Origin: BJHQ01 sp964654285
Lineage (GTDB): Bacteria > Planctomycetota > UBA11346
Assembly: GCA_964654285.1 (NCBI GenBank)
Contig: CAZZJC010000026.1
Span: 1-64,000 of the forward strand
Reading direction: 5' to 3'
DNA: 64,000 bases
Position numbers and translations under genes: made by a program. The notes beneath the pieces are model-generated. The model was not told the origin of the DNA, did not search any database, and worked only from the letters and a program-made list of their open reading frames with translations. How positions within the stretch are numbered: the stretch's first letter is position 1; each line of letters opens with the position of its first letter. Below are positions 50,700 to 60,017 of this stretch, one piece after another.

Positions 50700-52826
50700 C
50701 TAGAACTTCGAGAAGTCGCCGCCGGCATCCTTACCGGCATCGCCCAGCGGCAGGATGCTTTCCGGATCGACCGGTTTCAGGGTCTGGGTGGTGCGGGTGG
50801 CCGTCCGGGCCGCCGCGGCGGGAAGCTGCGTGGTGCGGGGCGAAGGTTTCGCCGGTGGCGTCTTGAGGGTGAGCGTGGTGCGCCCGGCCGGGCGCACCAC
50901 GGCGGCAGGTGCCTGGCGCGCGGAAGCGGTGGAAGGCCGCACGGCGGCATCCGGCCCGGGGGCCTGCGCCGGCTGCGCCGCGGCTCCGTGCACGATGCGC
51001 TCGAGTTCGGCCACCATCTCGCGCAGCTCGGCGGCCTGCGCGGTCAGTTCCTCGCTCGCCGCCGCGGACTGCTCGGAGGCGGCGGCATTGGTCTGGGTGA
51101 CCTTGTCGATGTCGGCCACGGCGGCGTTGACCTGGCTGATGCCCTTGGCCTGCTCATCGCTGGCCGCGGCGACCTCGGCCATCAGCTGGGTCACCCGCGT
51201 CGCGGTGGCGACCACCGCATGGAAGGCCTGCACCACGTCCTGGCCGACCGACTGGGCGATGAACTTCTCGATCTCGACGCTCGCCTGCTGCACCCGCGCG
51301 GTGCTGGCGCGCGCCTCCTGCATCAGGGCGTTGCTGCTCTTGACCTCCTCCGCGCTGCGCTGCGCCAGGGCGCGCACCTCGTCGGCCACCACCGCGAAGC
51401 CGGCCCCGGCCTCGCCGGCACGGGCGGCCTCGACCGCCGCGTTCAGCGCCAGCAGATTGGTCTGGAAGGCGATCTCGTCGATGGTCTCGACCACCGTCGC
51501 GGTCTTGTCGGTGGCGGTCCGGATGGCCGCGACCGCCTCGGACAGCGCGGCGAGCTGGGTCGCGGCCTGGGTGGCGATGCGGCGGGCCTGGTCCTCGCCG
51601 GTGGCGCTGGCCCGCTGGGCCTCCTGCGCCAGGCCATCGGCCTGGCGCGCATGGTCGGCGTTCTGGCGCGTGCCGGCAGCGAGCTCCTCCAGCGCCGCGC
51701 TCGTCTGCTCCAGGCTGCTCGCCTGGGCGCTGGCGCCCGAGGCGAGGGTCTGGGCGCTGCCGGCGACCTGGCCCGAGGCGCGGTTGATCTGCTCGGACGA
51801 CGCGACGAGCCGTTCCGCCGCCAGGTTGACCGGCCGCGCCAGGCTGCGCGCCAGCCATATGCCCGCGCTCAGCGCCACGACCGCGGCCGCAGCCAGGGCG
51901 GCCAGCAGGACCATGCGCAGGTTGTCGAGCTGGGCCAGCACCGCCTCGCTGGGCATGTGGATGACGATCCCCATGCCCATGCCGGCATAGTTCAGGCTCG
52001 GCACCCCGCACGAGCGCTTGAGACCATGGGTGTCCTCCTCGTCGATCAGGGTGGTCGCCTGGGGGTTCTTCCGGAGGTACTGCATCTCCGGTTCGCCCTG
52101 CAGGGAATGGCCCAGCGGCTTCCCATCCGAGCTGTAGATCATCCTGTCGTCGCGGTCGACCACCCACAGGCGCAGATCCTTGCTGATGCGCGCGTGCAAC
52201 AGCTCCGCCATCTCGGCGGAGATGCTGCCGACGACCCGAGTGTTCGCGGCGTAGTTGACCCAGATGCGGACGGTCTGGCCGCTGGCGGGATCGCGGATCG
52301 GGTAGGCGAAGGTGATCGCCCAGCCGTCGCCCGCGCGCGACTTCTCGATCAGGGGTTCGTGATGCGGTCCCTGCCACCAGCTCTCGCTGAGCTTGCCCAG
52401 GCAGGGCCTGAACCAGGGCTCCTTGGTCACGTCCTCGCCGGCCAAGGACGGCCCGGCGATCTCTTTGCCCTCGTGGTTCTTGCGGTTGCTGGCGATCACC
52501 TTGCCGCTGGCGGCGTCGACGATCAGCATCAGGTCGTAGAAGTCGTAGAGGTCGGCATAGGCGTCGGCGAGCGCGGTCAGCGCCGCCGCATCGCCGGTAC
52601 GGGCCAGCGGGTTGAGGGTGAACGCCTGCACATCCCCCATGCGCTCGAACAGGCAGCGGTCGATCTTCTCCATCAGTTGCTCGGCGTTGACCGCCAGGCG
52701 GGTGGCGGTGCTGCCGCTGACCGCCTTACGCTCACCGACGTACGCGATGGCGGCCAGCACCACGGCTGGGATGAGCGCCGCCAGGACGAGCACGATGGTG
52801 ATGGTGCGGGAAAGTCCGAGGCGCAT
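50700..52826 (-). CDS. Methyl-accepting chemotaxis protein with dCache-like sensor
   Basis: A 708-residue receptor. Transmembrane helix 1 (about 8-31), a periplasmic double-Cache-like domain (about 35-300; FYDLMLIVDAASGKVIASN, WWQGPHHEPLIEKSRAGDGW, ITFAYPIRDPASG), transmembrane helix 2 (about 305-326) and the cytoplasmic four-helix bundle. The hairpin tip (EIAFQTNLLALNAAVEAAR) is canonical. There is no NWETF-like pentapeptide; the end is GDFSKF. Such Cache domains bind amino acids or organic acids; the ligand is unknown. I start at the ATG at 52826 because a GTG at 52841 would overlap the previous stop and adds five residues with no ribosome site. Confidence 0.93.
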   Translation of the reverse strand: MRLGLSRTITIVLVLAALIPAVVLAAIAYVGERKAVSGSTATRLAVNAEQLMEKIDRCLFERMGDVQAFTLNPLARTGDAAALTALADAYADLYDFYDLMLIVDAASGKVIASNRKNHEGKEIAGPSLAGEDVTKEPWFRPCLGKLSESWWQGPHHEPLIEKSRAGDGWAITFAYPIRDPASGQTVRIWVNYAANTRVVGSISAEMAELLHARISKDLRLWVVDRDDRMIYSSDGKPLGHSLQGEPEMQYLRKNPQATTLIDEEDTHGLKRSCGVPSLNYAGMGMGIVIHMPSEAVLAQLDNLRMVLLAALAAAAVVALSAGIWLARSLARPVNLAAERLVASSEQINRASGQVAGSAQTLASGASAQASSLEQTSAALEELAAGTRQNADHARQADGLAQEAQRASATGEDQARRIATQAATQLAALSEAVAAIRTATDKTATVVETIDEIAFQTNLLALNAAVEAARAGEAGAGFAVVADEVRALAQRSAEEVKSSNALMQEARASTARVQQASVEIEKFIAQSVGQDVVQAFHAVVATATRVTQLMAEVAAASDEQAKGISQVNAAVADIDKVTQTNAAASEQSAAASEELTAQAAELREMVAELERIVHGAAAQPAQAPGPDAAVRPSTASARQAPAAVVRPAGRTTLTLKTPPAKPSPRTTQLPAAAARTATRTTQTLKPVDPESILPLGDAGKDAGGDFSKF

Positions 52827-52837
52827 GGCGGTTCCAA

Positions 52838-54466
52838 TCACTGCTGGGAGGCGTTTCCGCCCCGGATGAGGAGTTCGAGCTCGACCACCTTCTGGCGCAG
52901 CTCGGCGGCCTGGGCGTTCAGCTCCTCGCTTGCGGCGGCCGCCTCCTCGGCCACCGCCGCGTTGGCCTGGGTGACCTTGTCGATGTCCGCGACGGCTGCG
53001 TTGACCTGGCTGATGCCCTTCGCCTGCTCATCGCTGGCCGCGGCGACCTCGGCCATGAGCTGGGTGACCCTGCCGGTCGAGGCGACCACGACCTGGAACG
53101 CCTTGACCACGTCCTGGCCGACCGCCTTGGCGAGGTAGGCGTCGATCTGCGCGCTCGACTGCTGCACCTTCTCGGTCGCCGCCTTGGCCTCCTGCATCAG
53201 CGCGTTGCTGCTCTTGACCTCTTCCGCGCTGCGCTGGGCCAGGGCACGCACCTCGTCGGCGACCACCGCGAATCCGGCCCCGGCCTCGCCGGCGCGGGCG
53301 GCCTCGACCGCCGCGTTCAAGGCCAGGAGATTGGTCTGGAAGGCGATCTCGTCGATGGTCTCGACCACGGTCGCGGTACGGTCGGTGGCGCTGCGGATGG
53401 CGGCGACCGCCTGGCCGAGGATCGCCATCTGCTGCACCACCTCGGTGGCGATCTTGCGCGCCTCCACCTCGCCGGTGGCGCTGGCGTGCTGCGCCTCCTT
53501 CGCCAGGGCGTCGGCCTGGCGCACATGGTCGGCGTTCTGGCGCGTGCCGGTGGCGAGCTCCTCCAGGGTCGCGCTGGTCTCCTCCAGGCTGCTGGCCTGT
53601 TCGCTGGCCCCGCCCGCCAGGGTCTGGGCGCTGGTGCTGACCTGCCCCGACGCGTTGGCGATCTGGTCGGTCCCGGTCGCGACCTGGCCCGCGAAATGGA
53701 CGAGCGGCCGTTCGAGCCAGCGGATGAGGAGGATGGTCAGCACCACCACCGCGACGAGGATCAGCAGGGCGGAGATGCCGGCGGTGATGCCGATATCATG
53801 CTTGATGCGTTCCTCGGTCGGCTTGAGCGGCATGGTGATCGCGAAGGCGCCATGGATCTCGCCCTCCTTCCAGTTTTCCATCGGCCCGCCGGTGATGTCG
53901 GTGCCGTCGGTGGTGCCCCAGATGTTGTGCTGGGGGTTCCTGGGGTCGCCATGGCAGTAGAGGCAGGTCGCGGACAGCCGCACCGGGCGGAAGTAGCGCA
54001 CGCTGTCGCTCGTCACCAGGAACCTCTCGCTGCCGCCCTTTTCCAGCTCGGCAAGCACCTCGGACTCCTCCTTGGTCGGGGTGTTCTCGGGATTGCGCGG
54101 CTTGTGCTTGGGCACCTTGAACGAGAAGCCGGCCTCGGCCGCCTTGGCCCCGACCGCCTGCATGGCGCTGACGATGGGCACCGTCTCCATGATCTTGGCC
54201 CGCCCGCTGGCCTTGCCCGCCTCCGGCGCGGTCTCCTTCGCCCAGGCGCGCAGCTGGTCGGTGGTGAACACGCCCTTCGACCATTTCGATTCCATGATCT
54301 CGCGCGTGGATTCGGCGGTCAGGCAGATCGCCCGCGCCTTGTCGACGAGCTGATCGATGGCGGCGGCACGGGTGCGACCGGCCTGGATCATTGTGAGGGT
54401 GGCGATCGCGGCGATCATGATGGCGGCGGCGATGAGCAGGACGCGGGTACGGACGCTGAGGCGCAT
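52838..54466 (-). CDS. Methyl-accepting chemotaxis protein with DUF3365 heme-type sensor
   Basis: A 542-residue receptor. Transmembrane helix 1 (about 8-29); a periplasmic DUF3365/Tll0287-like domain (about 35-215) holding the c-type heme motif CLYCH (C168, C171, H172); transmembrane helix 2 (about 227-249); and a cytoplasmic signalling domain almost identical to that of the next receptor. The heme motif suggests sensing of redox, O2 or NO. It lies 3 bp after cheW. Confidence 0.93.
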   Translation of the reverse strand: MRLSVRTRVLLIAAAIMIAAIATLTMIQAGRTRAAAIDQLVDKARAICLTAESTREIMESKWSKGVFTTDQLRAWAKETAPEAGKASGRAKIMETVPIVSAMQAVGAKAAEAGFSFKVPKHKPRNPENTPTKEESEVLAELEKGGSERFLVTSDSVRYFRPVRLSATCLYCHGDPRNPQHNIWGTTDGTDITGGPMENWKEGEIHGAFAITMPLKPTEERIKHDIGITAGISALLILVAVVVLTILLIRWLERPLVHFAGQVATGTDQIANASGQVSTSAQTLAGGASEQASSLEETSATLEELATGTRQNADHVRQADALAKEAQHASATGEVEARKIATEVVQQMAILGQAVAAIRSATDRTATVVETIDEIAFQTNLLALNAAVEAARAGEAGAGFAVVADEVRALAQRSAEEVKSSNALMQEAKAATEKVQQSSAQIDAYLAKAVGQDVVKAFQVVVASTGRVTQLMAEVAAASDEQAKGISQVNAAVADIDKVTQANAAVAEEAAAASEELNAQAAELRQKVVELELLIRGGNASQQ

Positions 54467-54469
54467 GGG

Positions 54470-55036
54470 TCAATCCTTCTTGGCGGGGACGGCGGCAGGG
54501 ACGTTCGGTGCCGCCGCGGCGGCGGCGATCTCCTCGCGTCCGGCGACGCGGTCGATGTCGAGCAGCATCACCACCTGTTTGCCGTTCTTGCCGACCCCGG
54601 TGATGCAGGCGAGGTCGATGGCGTTGCCCATGCGCGGTGGCGGTTCGATCGCGCCGGGCGGGATGTCGCGCACCTCGCTGACCCGGTCGACCACCGCCCC
54701 GACCTGGATCTGGTCCGCGCCGTTGCCGGCCTGGACGATGACGATGCAGGTGCGCTTGTGGTCGGGCACCGGCTCGAAGCCGAGACGGCGGCGGAGGTCG
54801 ATCACCGGGATGACCTTGCCGCGCAGGTTGAGCACCCCGCGCACGTGGGTCGGCATGCGCGGCACCGGGGTGATCTCGGTGATGCCGATGATCTCGCGCA
54901 CGCGCAGGATGGGCAGGGCGAAGTATTCGGTGCCAAGGGTGACGGTCAGGTAGGTGTCGGTGGCGTTGCGGCGGGTGCGCGAACGCGAAGGCGACGGGGC
55001 GGATGGACCGGCGGCGGATGGGGCGGGGGTGCTCAT
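54470..55036 (-). CDS. cheW: Chemotaxis coupling protein CheW
   Basis: A 188-residue adaptor linking receptors to CheA. The CheW fold (about 25-165) includes FALPILRVREIIG, PVPRMPTHVRGVLNLRGKVIPVIDLRRRLGF-type core strands and VGAVVDRVSEV. A short Ser/Pro/Arg-rich head and an Ala/Pro-rich tail flank it. The ATG at 55036 (MSTPAPS) is chosen; the frame extends further but without domain content. It is downstream of the cheD-REC gene in the same operon. Confidence 0.94.
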   Translation of the reverse strand: MSTPAPSAAGPSAPSPSRSRTRRNATDTYLTVTLGTEYFALPILRVREIIGITEITPVPRMPTHVRGVLNLRGKVIPVIDLRRRLGFEPVPDHKRTCIVIVQAGNGADQIQVGAVVDRVSEVRDIPPGAIEPPPRMGNAIDLACITGVGKNGKQVVMLLDIDRVAGREEIAAAAAAPNVPAAVPAKKD

Positions 55037-55091
55037 GGGGCTGGCCTCGAAGATGACGGTGGGAACCGGCTGGAGTCGTGGGCCGACGTGG

Positions 55092-56051
55092 TCATGGCGC
55101 ACCGCGCTTCTGCACCACGGCGGTGACGGCCTTGCGCAGCGCCGGCAGCAGGGCGCGCTCGGCCAGTTCGTAACCCTTGTAGATTTCCAGCGAATCCTTG
55201 TCGATAACTGCGATCGCGCCGGCCGCGAGCAGATTCTTCTCCATCGCCGAACCGGCCTTGGCGATGGTCGAGACGACCACGGTCGGGATCGGCTTGTACT
55301 GCATCAGCCGGCGCAGGAACGACAGCCCATCGAGCTTCGGCATGATCACGTCCAGGCAGAGCGCGTCGGGGTCGTGTTCCAGCAGGGCGTCACGCGCCTC
55401 GAATGGATCAGCGGCCTCGGCGCAGACCTCCAGGTCGTCCGAGCGCGCGATCACCGCCGCCAGGATCCGTCGCACGGTCGGGCTGTCGTCGACCACCAGG
55501 ATGCGGCCCTTGCGGCGGGCGAGCGCATCGACCTTGGCCGCACGCTGTTCGCGTTCGGCGCTGGCCTGGATGGTACGCACCTCGATCGCACCGGTGCCGG
55601 TGGCGAAGGAGACGCGCCGGCCATGGGTGCCGCCGACCTCCTGCCGCACGATGCCGATGCGGGCGGCGGCGAGCTGCTGCACCGCGCAGGCGAGGTTGCG
55701 TCGGCCGATGTCCAGGCCGGCGGTGTCGGCGGCGGCACCCAGGTGCCCGACCACCGCCGCGCCGCCGATGATGGTGGCGCGCAGCCGGCTGTTCTGGCAG
55801 CCCGACAGCGCCGCGAGCTGGATCAGCTGCGGGATGGCGGCCTCGCCGATCTTGCCGGCCTCCATGGATCCGGTCGGAGCCGGCACCATGTAGTGGTTCA
55901 TGCCGCCCCAGCCGCGCGCGGGATCATGCAGGGCCACCGCAACGCAGCTGCCGAGCAGGGTCTCGATCGAGGTGGCCTCGCGCACGAAGGCCATCTCGCC
56001 CGGGAGCAGGAACACGCGCTGGCCGGTTGCGCTGGGAATGGGATCGCTCAT
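55092..56051 (-). CDS. cheD: CheD-receiver fusion protein
   Basis: A 319-residue two-domain protein. The N-terminal part (about 12-162) is CheD, the receptor glutamine deamidase, with catalytic C36 (LLGSCVAVAL) and H53 (GGMNHYMVP) and the usual ending VRTIQASAEREQRA-like. The C-terminal part (about 182-310) is a CheB-type receiver: VVDDS (D188, D189), phospho-acceptor D234 (LCLDVIMP) and PTVVVSTIAKAGS. There is no esterase domain. CheD normally stands alone or binds CheC; a covalent receiver would put deamidase activity under CheA control (inference). The start overlaps the cheA stop by 4 bp. Confidence 0.92.
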   Translation of the reverse strand: MSDPIPSATGQRVFLLPGEMAFVREATSIETLLGSCVAVALHDPARGWGGMNHYMVPAPTGSMEAGKIGEAAIPQLIQLAALSGCQNSRLRATIIGGAAVVGHLGAAADTAGLDIGRRNLACAVQQLAAARIGIVRQEVGGTHGRRVSFATGTGAIEVRTIQASAEREQRAAKVDALARRKGRILVVDDSPTVRRILAAVIARSDDLEVCAEAADPFEARDALLEHDPDALCLDVIMPKLDGLSFLRRLMQYKPIPTVVVSTIAKAGSAMEKNLLAAGAIAVIDKDSLEIYKGYELAERALLPALRKAVTAVVQKRGAP

Positions 56052-58180
56052 GCGGCATCGCCGAACTGGATCTGGTCGAGATCCAAGACCAGGGCGAGAT
56101 GCCCATCGCCCAGCAGGGCGGCGCCGCTGAGCATCGGCGCGCCGGGGGGCAGGCCGGCGAGGCGGCGGATGACGACCTTCTGCACCCCCAGCACCGCCTC
56201 GACCGCCAGGGCGATGCGCCGGCGTCTCGCCTCGACGATCACCACCGGCAGGCCGCGGGCAGGCCAGCGGCTGGGGGATCCGCCCAGCAGCGCGCCGAGC
56301 TCGCCCAGGGGCAGGACCTGGTCGCGCCGCATGACGCAGGCGGTGCGGTCGACCAGGGGGCGGCGATCCTCGGGCCGGCAGCGGAAGGTCTCGTGCACGC
56401 GGTCGAGGGGCAGGACGTAGTCGGTTCCGCCGGCCCGCACCAGGTAGCCACCGACGATCTGGGTCGTGACGCCGCGCGGCAGGCGGATGCTGAACGTCGA
56501 GCCCTTGCCGGCCTGCGTGCTGACGTTGATCGCCCCGCCGGCCTCGTCGATGGCGCGCTTCACCACGTCCATGCCGACGCCCCGGCCGCTGATGTCGGTG
56601 ACCTGCTGCGCCGTCGACAGTCCCGAGGCGAAGATCATGTTGACGATGTCCTGTTCGCCCAGCGCCGCCCCGGCCGGGATCAGGTTCAGGCTTTCCGCCT
56701 TGCGCCGGATCGCGTCCAGATTCAGCCCCGCACCGTCATCGGCGACGGTGAGGGTGATGTGGTTGCCGGTCTCGGCGAAGGTCACGCGCACCGATCCGGT
56801 GCGCGGCTTGCCGGCCGCGACGCGCGCCTCCGGCTTCTCGATGCCGTGGTCGACGGCGTTGCGCACCATGTGGGTGAGCGGGGCGTCGAGCAGGTCGAGC
56901 AGGCTCTTGTCGACCTGCACGTTCTCGCCCTCGATCACGCAGTCGATCTCCTTGCCGATCGCCAGGGCGACATCGCGCACCAGGCGCGGAACCTTCTGCG
57001 CGAGCGGTTTCACCGACACCTTGCGGATGCCCATGATCGAGGTCTGGAGCTGGTTCGACAATCCGGCGAAGGTCTCGTTGGCGCGGCGGAAATCGCGCCC
57101 CAGCGCCTGCGTGCCCGCCGTCGCGACGACCCGGGTCTGGAGATGGCGGAACATGTCGCCGACCACGACCAGTTCGCCGACGTAGTGCAAGAAGGTGTCG
57201 ATCGTGCTTTCCGCCACGCGCATGCTCTTGCCGCGGTTCTCGTGGGCTTCGCTGTCGCGGCGATGCTGGTCGCTCGAGGTCTTGCGCGTGTCGGGTTGGG
57301 CCGGGCGCGGATCCGGATGCGGTTCGAGGGCGCGGTCGCCCTCGGACGCGCCAGGGGCGGGCGCGGCGGGCGCCGACGGCGCGCCGGCCGCCCAGGGCAG
57401 CTGGGCGAGGCGCTCCTCGACATACTGCGCGCCGGCCGCCTCGAAGCCCATGGCCGAGACGAACACCTGCACCCCGTCGATGGCCTCCTGCACCGCCGCG
57501 CGGCCGGCGGCGTCGGGGGCGCGGTCGCGCAGGGCGGCGAGGGCGCCCTGCACCTCGCGCCCCTCGTCCTCGCCCAGGGTGGCGGTGCGCGCCTTGCGCA
57601 GGAGCGCCTGGAGACGGTCGGGGTCCCCCGGGGGCGGCGGGGGCGCCGACGCCTTGGGCGCCAGCTTCAGGCGCAGGCGCAGCCGCTGGACGGCGGCCCG
57701 CGCCGGATGGTCGCCGGCAGGCAGCGCCACCTCGATGGCATGGAGATCCGCCTCCGGATCGCCGACCGCATCCACCGCACCCGCCGCGCGAGCAGCCTGC
57801 TCGCCGAGCCGATGCGACAGCGGTTCGATCGCGGCGGGATCCTCGTCGCTGCCGCCGCCGCGCACCCGGCCGACCAGACCGATGAGCAGATCCAGGCCGG
57901 CGAGCAGCACATCGATGACCGCGCGGTCCGCGGCCAGACGGCCCTTGCGCACGTGGTCGAGCACGGTCTCCATCTCGTGCGCGACGCGCTTGATCGACAG
58001 CAGGCCGAAGAAGGCGGCGTTGCCCTTGAGCGAGTGCACCGGGCGGAAGATGGCTTCGATGGTGCCGCCCGCCGCGGGATCGCGTTCGAGCTCGATGAAG
58101 AGCCGGCCGACGGTGGCGAGGGACTCCTCGGCCTCGTCGAGGAATCCGGCCAGCAGTTCGGGATCCTGTTCGATGAGCAT
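56048..58180 (-). CDS. cheA: Chemotaxis histidine kinase CheA
   Basis: A 710-residue kinase. HPt domain at the N-terminus with H49 (FRPVHSLKGNAAFFG); a long, variable middle (about 115-315); the P3 dimerisation helices (ESTIDTFLHYVGELVVVGDMF); the HATPase domain with N box HMVRNAVDHGIE, G1 DDGAGL and G2 GRGVGMDVV; and a C-terminal CheW-like domain. It autophosphorylates under receptor control and feeds the response regulator, CheB and the CheD-linked receiver. It follows the regulator gene by 4 bp. Confidence 0.96.
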   Translation of the reverse strand: MLIEQDPELLAGFLDEAEESLATVGRLFIELERDPAAGGTIEAIFRPVHSLKGNAAFFGLLSIKRVAHEMETVLDHVRKGRLAADRAVIDVLLAGLDLLIGLVGRVRGGGSDEDPAAIEPLSHRLGEQAARAAGAVDAVGDPEADLHAIEVALPAGDHPARAAVQRLRLRLKLAPKASAPPPPPGDPDRLQALLRKARTATLGEDEGREVQGALAALRDRAPDAAGRAAVQEAIDGVQVFVSAMGFEAAGAQYVEERLAQLPWAAGAPSAPAAPAPGASEGDRALEPHPDPRPAQPDTRKTSSDQHRRDSEAHENRGKSMRVAESTIDTFLHYVGELVVVGDMFRHLQTRVVATAGTQALGRDFRRANETFAGLSNQLQTSIMGIRKVSVKPLAQKVPRLVRDVALAIGKEIDCVIEGENVQVDKSLLDLLDAPLTHMVRNAVDHGIEKPEARVAAGKPRTGSVRVTFAETGNHITLTVADDGAGLNLDAIRRKAESLNLIPAGAALGEQDIVNMIFASGLSTAQQVTDISGRGVGMDVVKRAIDEAGGAINVSTQAGKGSTFSIRLPRGVTTQIVGGYLVRAGGTDYVLPLDRVHETFRCRPEDRRPLVDRTACVMRRDQVLPLGELGALLGGSPSRWPARGLPVVIVEARRRRIALAVEAVLGVQKVVIRRLAGLPPGAPMLSGAALLGDGHLALVLDLDQIQFGDAA

Positions 58181-58184
58181 GGGA

Positions 58185-58718
58185 TCAGCCGTCCTGCTGC
58201 CGGTTCAGTTTGCGGATCACCGACAGCTGGCGCATCCAGCAGCGCATCTCGCTGACGGCCAGATCGACCACCTCGTCGACCGCCCGCAGATCGACCGGCT
58301 TGGGCACGAAGCCGACCGCGCCCAGCTTGAGCGCATCGAGCGCGTTCTCGATCGTCGTGTAGCCGGTCATGACGATGCGCCGCATCAGCGGATACTGGTC
58401 CTGCACCGCCGCGAGCAGGGCGTGGCCGTCGAGGTGCGGCATCTCCAGGTCGGTGATGAGCAGGTCGAACTTCCGCACCGCCAGCGCCGCCAGCGCCTCG
58501 GCCCCGTCGCCGGCGCGCACGACCAGGAAGCCGCGCTGGGCAAGATGGGTTCCGACCATGGCGCGGATGATCGCCGAATCATCGACCACCAGCACCGACA
58601 GCTGTACCGCTTGGCGCACGCCGCTCTGGCTGTCGCCGAGGACAGCACCCCCTGGCGGGATGATAGGTGTGGGATTCGGATCGGGTGCGAGCGTCGTCAC
58701 GCCGTGAGTATGCCGCAT
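58185..58718 (-). CDS. CheY-like response regulator, first gene of the che operon
   Basis: A single receiver domain (LVVDDSAII, LLITDLEMPHLDG, MTGYTT, FVPKPVD) of about 120 residues plus an N-terminal extension of about 45 residues rich in Pro/Gly and a short C-terminal helix. All phosphorylation residues are present. No output domain, so it is a CheY candidate or a diffusible phosphate sink. The start is uncertain: ATG at 58718 (MRHTHGV) or the upstream TTG at 58736. It probably carries the operon promoter in the 58719-58906 gap shared with trxA. Confidence 0.85.
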   Translation of the reverse strand: MRHTHGVTTLAPDPNPTPIIPPGGAVLGDSQSGVRQAVQLSVLVVDDSAIIRAMVGTHLAQRGFLVVRAGDGAEALAALAVRKFDLLITDLEMPHLDGHALLAAVQDQYPLMRRIVMTGYTTIENALDALKLGAVGFVPKPVDLRAVDEVVDLAVSEMRCWMRQLSVIRKLNRQQDG

Positions 58719-58906
58719 GGATTCAGGGAAGTGCAACCGTATCTGTGGAAAGTTGGAACGTGCAGCCGGTCCTGGGAGATTCCGCGACGGTTCTGAGCAC
58801 CGTCACGACCAATTGGGGCACCTGTCCCGTAAGTGGAAGGCGGCGGCGCCTGCGGTTGCGCCAGGGACCAGGAACCTACGCTCGCACCAACCACCCAGGA
58901 GCTGCC

Positions 58907-59224
58907 ATGGCCGCCGAATTCACCGATGCCAACTTCACCGCCGAAGTCCTCAACTCGCCCATCCCGGTCCTGGTCGACTTCTGGGCCACCTGGTGCGGCC
59001 CCTGCAAGATGATGGGCCCGGTGATCGAGAAGGTCGCCAAGGATCTCGAAGGCAAGGTCAAGGTCGGCAAGCTCGACGTCGACGCCAACCCGCATGTCGC
59101 CGCCGAGTACGGCATCCAGAGCATCCCCACCCTGATCATGTTCAAGGGCGGCAAGGCCGTCGGCAATGCGCTCGGGTTCAAGCCGGAACCGCAGATCAAG
59201 GCGTTCATCGCGCAGCATTCTTAG
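58907..59224 (+). CDS. trxA: Thioredoxin
   Basis: A 105-residue thioredoxin with the redox motif WCGPC in FWATWCGPCKM, the cis-Pro in IPTLIMF and the usual length. It reduces protein disulfides in the cytoplasm. AGGAG at 58897 positions the ATG. The stop is followed at once by the hairpin-rich repeat array. Confidence 0.96.
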   Translation: MAAEFTDANFTAEVLNSPIPVLVDFWATWCGPCKMMGPVIEKVAKDLEGKVKVGKLDVDANPHVAAEYGIQSIPTLIMFKGGKAVGNALGFKPEPQIKAFIAQHS

Positions 59225-59937
59225 CGGGACTCCGTCCCGCCCGCCCTGCCAGGGGCCAATGGCTTTTTCAGCGGGACGCTGTCCCGCCACGCCCTGCCAG
59301 GGGCCAATGGCCCCTGGACCCCGTGGTTGCCCGGAAGAGCTTTTTCACCGCGTCCTTTCGTTGCAGGACGCCACCGGGTCATTGAGCGGGGTTGCGGCAT
59401 GCCCATTCGATGGCCGTCCCACGGACACGCTTCCACCTGGGACCGCCGGTTGGTAACCGGCAGGGGACCAGGAACGACTTCGTCTGCCACGCCATGCGTT
59501 TGCAGCGGGACGCTGTCCCGCCCGCCCTGCCAGGGGCCAATGGCCCCTGGACCCCGTGGTTGCCCGGAAGAGCTTTTTCACCGCGTCCTTTCGTTGCAGG
59601 ACGCCACCGGGTCATTGAGCGGGGTTGCGGCATGCCCATTCGATGGCCGTCCCACGGACACGCTTCCACCTGGGACCGCCGGTTGGTAACCGGCAGGGGA
59701 CCAGGAACGACTTCGTCTGCCACGCCATGCGTTTGCAGCGGGACGCTGTCCCGCCCGCCCTGCCAGGGGCCAATGGCCCCTGGACCCCGTGGTTGCCCGG
59801 AAGAGCTTTTTCACCGCGTCCTTTCGTTGCAGGACGCCACCGGGTCATTGAGCGGGGTTGCGGCATGCCCATTCGATGGCCGTCCCACGGACACGCTTCC
59901 ACCTGGGACCGCCGGTTGGTAACCGGCAGGGGACCAG
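59223..59937 (+). repeat. Tandem array of 233-bp hairpin-rich repeats
   Basis: Unit 1 59270-59503 (234 bp), unit 2 59504-59736 (233 bp), unit 3 59737-59937 (truncated), preceded by a diverged 40-bp partial unit at 59223. The full units appear identical except for one base of length. Each unit holds a string of perfect hairpins: GCGGGAC-gct-GTCCCGC, CCAGGGGCC-aat-GGCCCCTGG and CCGGTT-ggt-AACCGG. No spacers differ between units, so it is not a CRISPR array. Confidence 0.92.
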
Positions 59938-60017
59938 ACGTGATCCCGTCGTCGTTGGAATGTCCTCGCCGATTCCGTGGGTTGCGGGACCGCTAGGCAG
60001 GTCGAGCATGCCCGCCC
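59225..60017. other. Intergenic region of 793 bp
   Basis: Filled by the 233-bp repeats to 59937; the last 80 bp lead to the glycosyltransferase start and show nothing recognisable. Open frames inside the repeats are artefacts of the duplicated sequence. Confidence 0.75.

Noticed and set aside
47583..53138. 1851-codon plus-strand frame across metY and the chemotaxis genes
   Set aside because: Crosses several well-supported minus-strand genes; composition typical of antisense frames in high-GC DNA.
59223..59937. CRISPR array
   Set aside because: Units of 233 bp are repeated in full with no variable spacers and no cas genes nearby.
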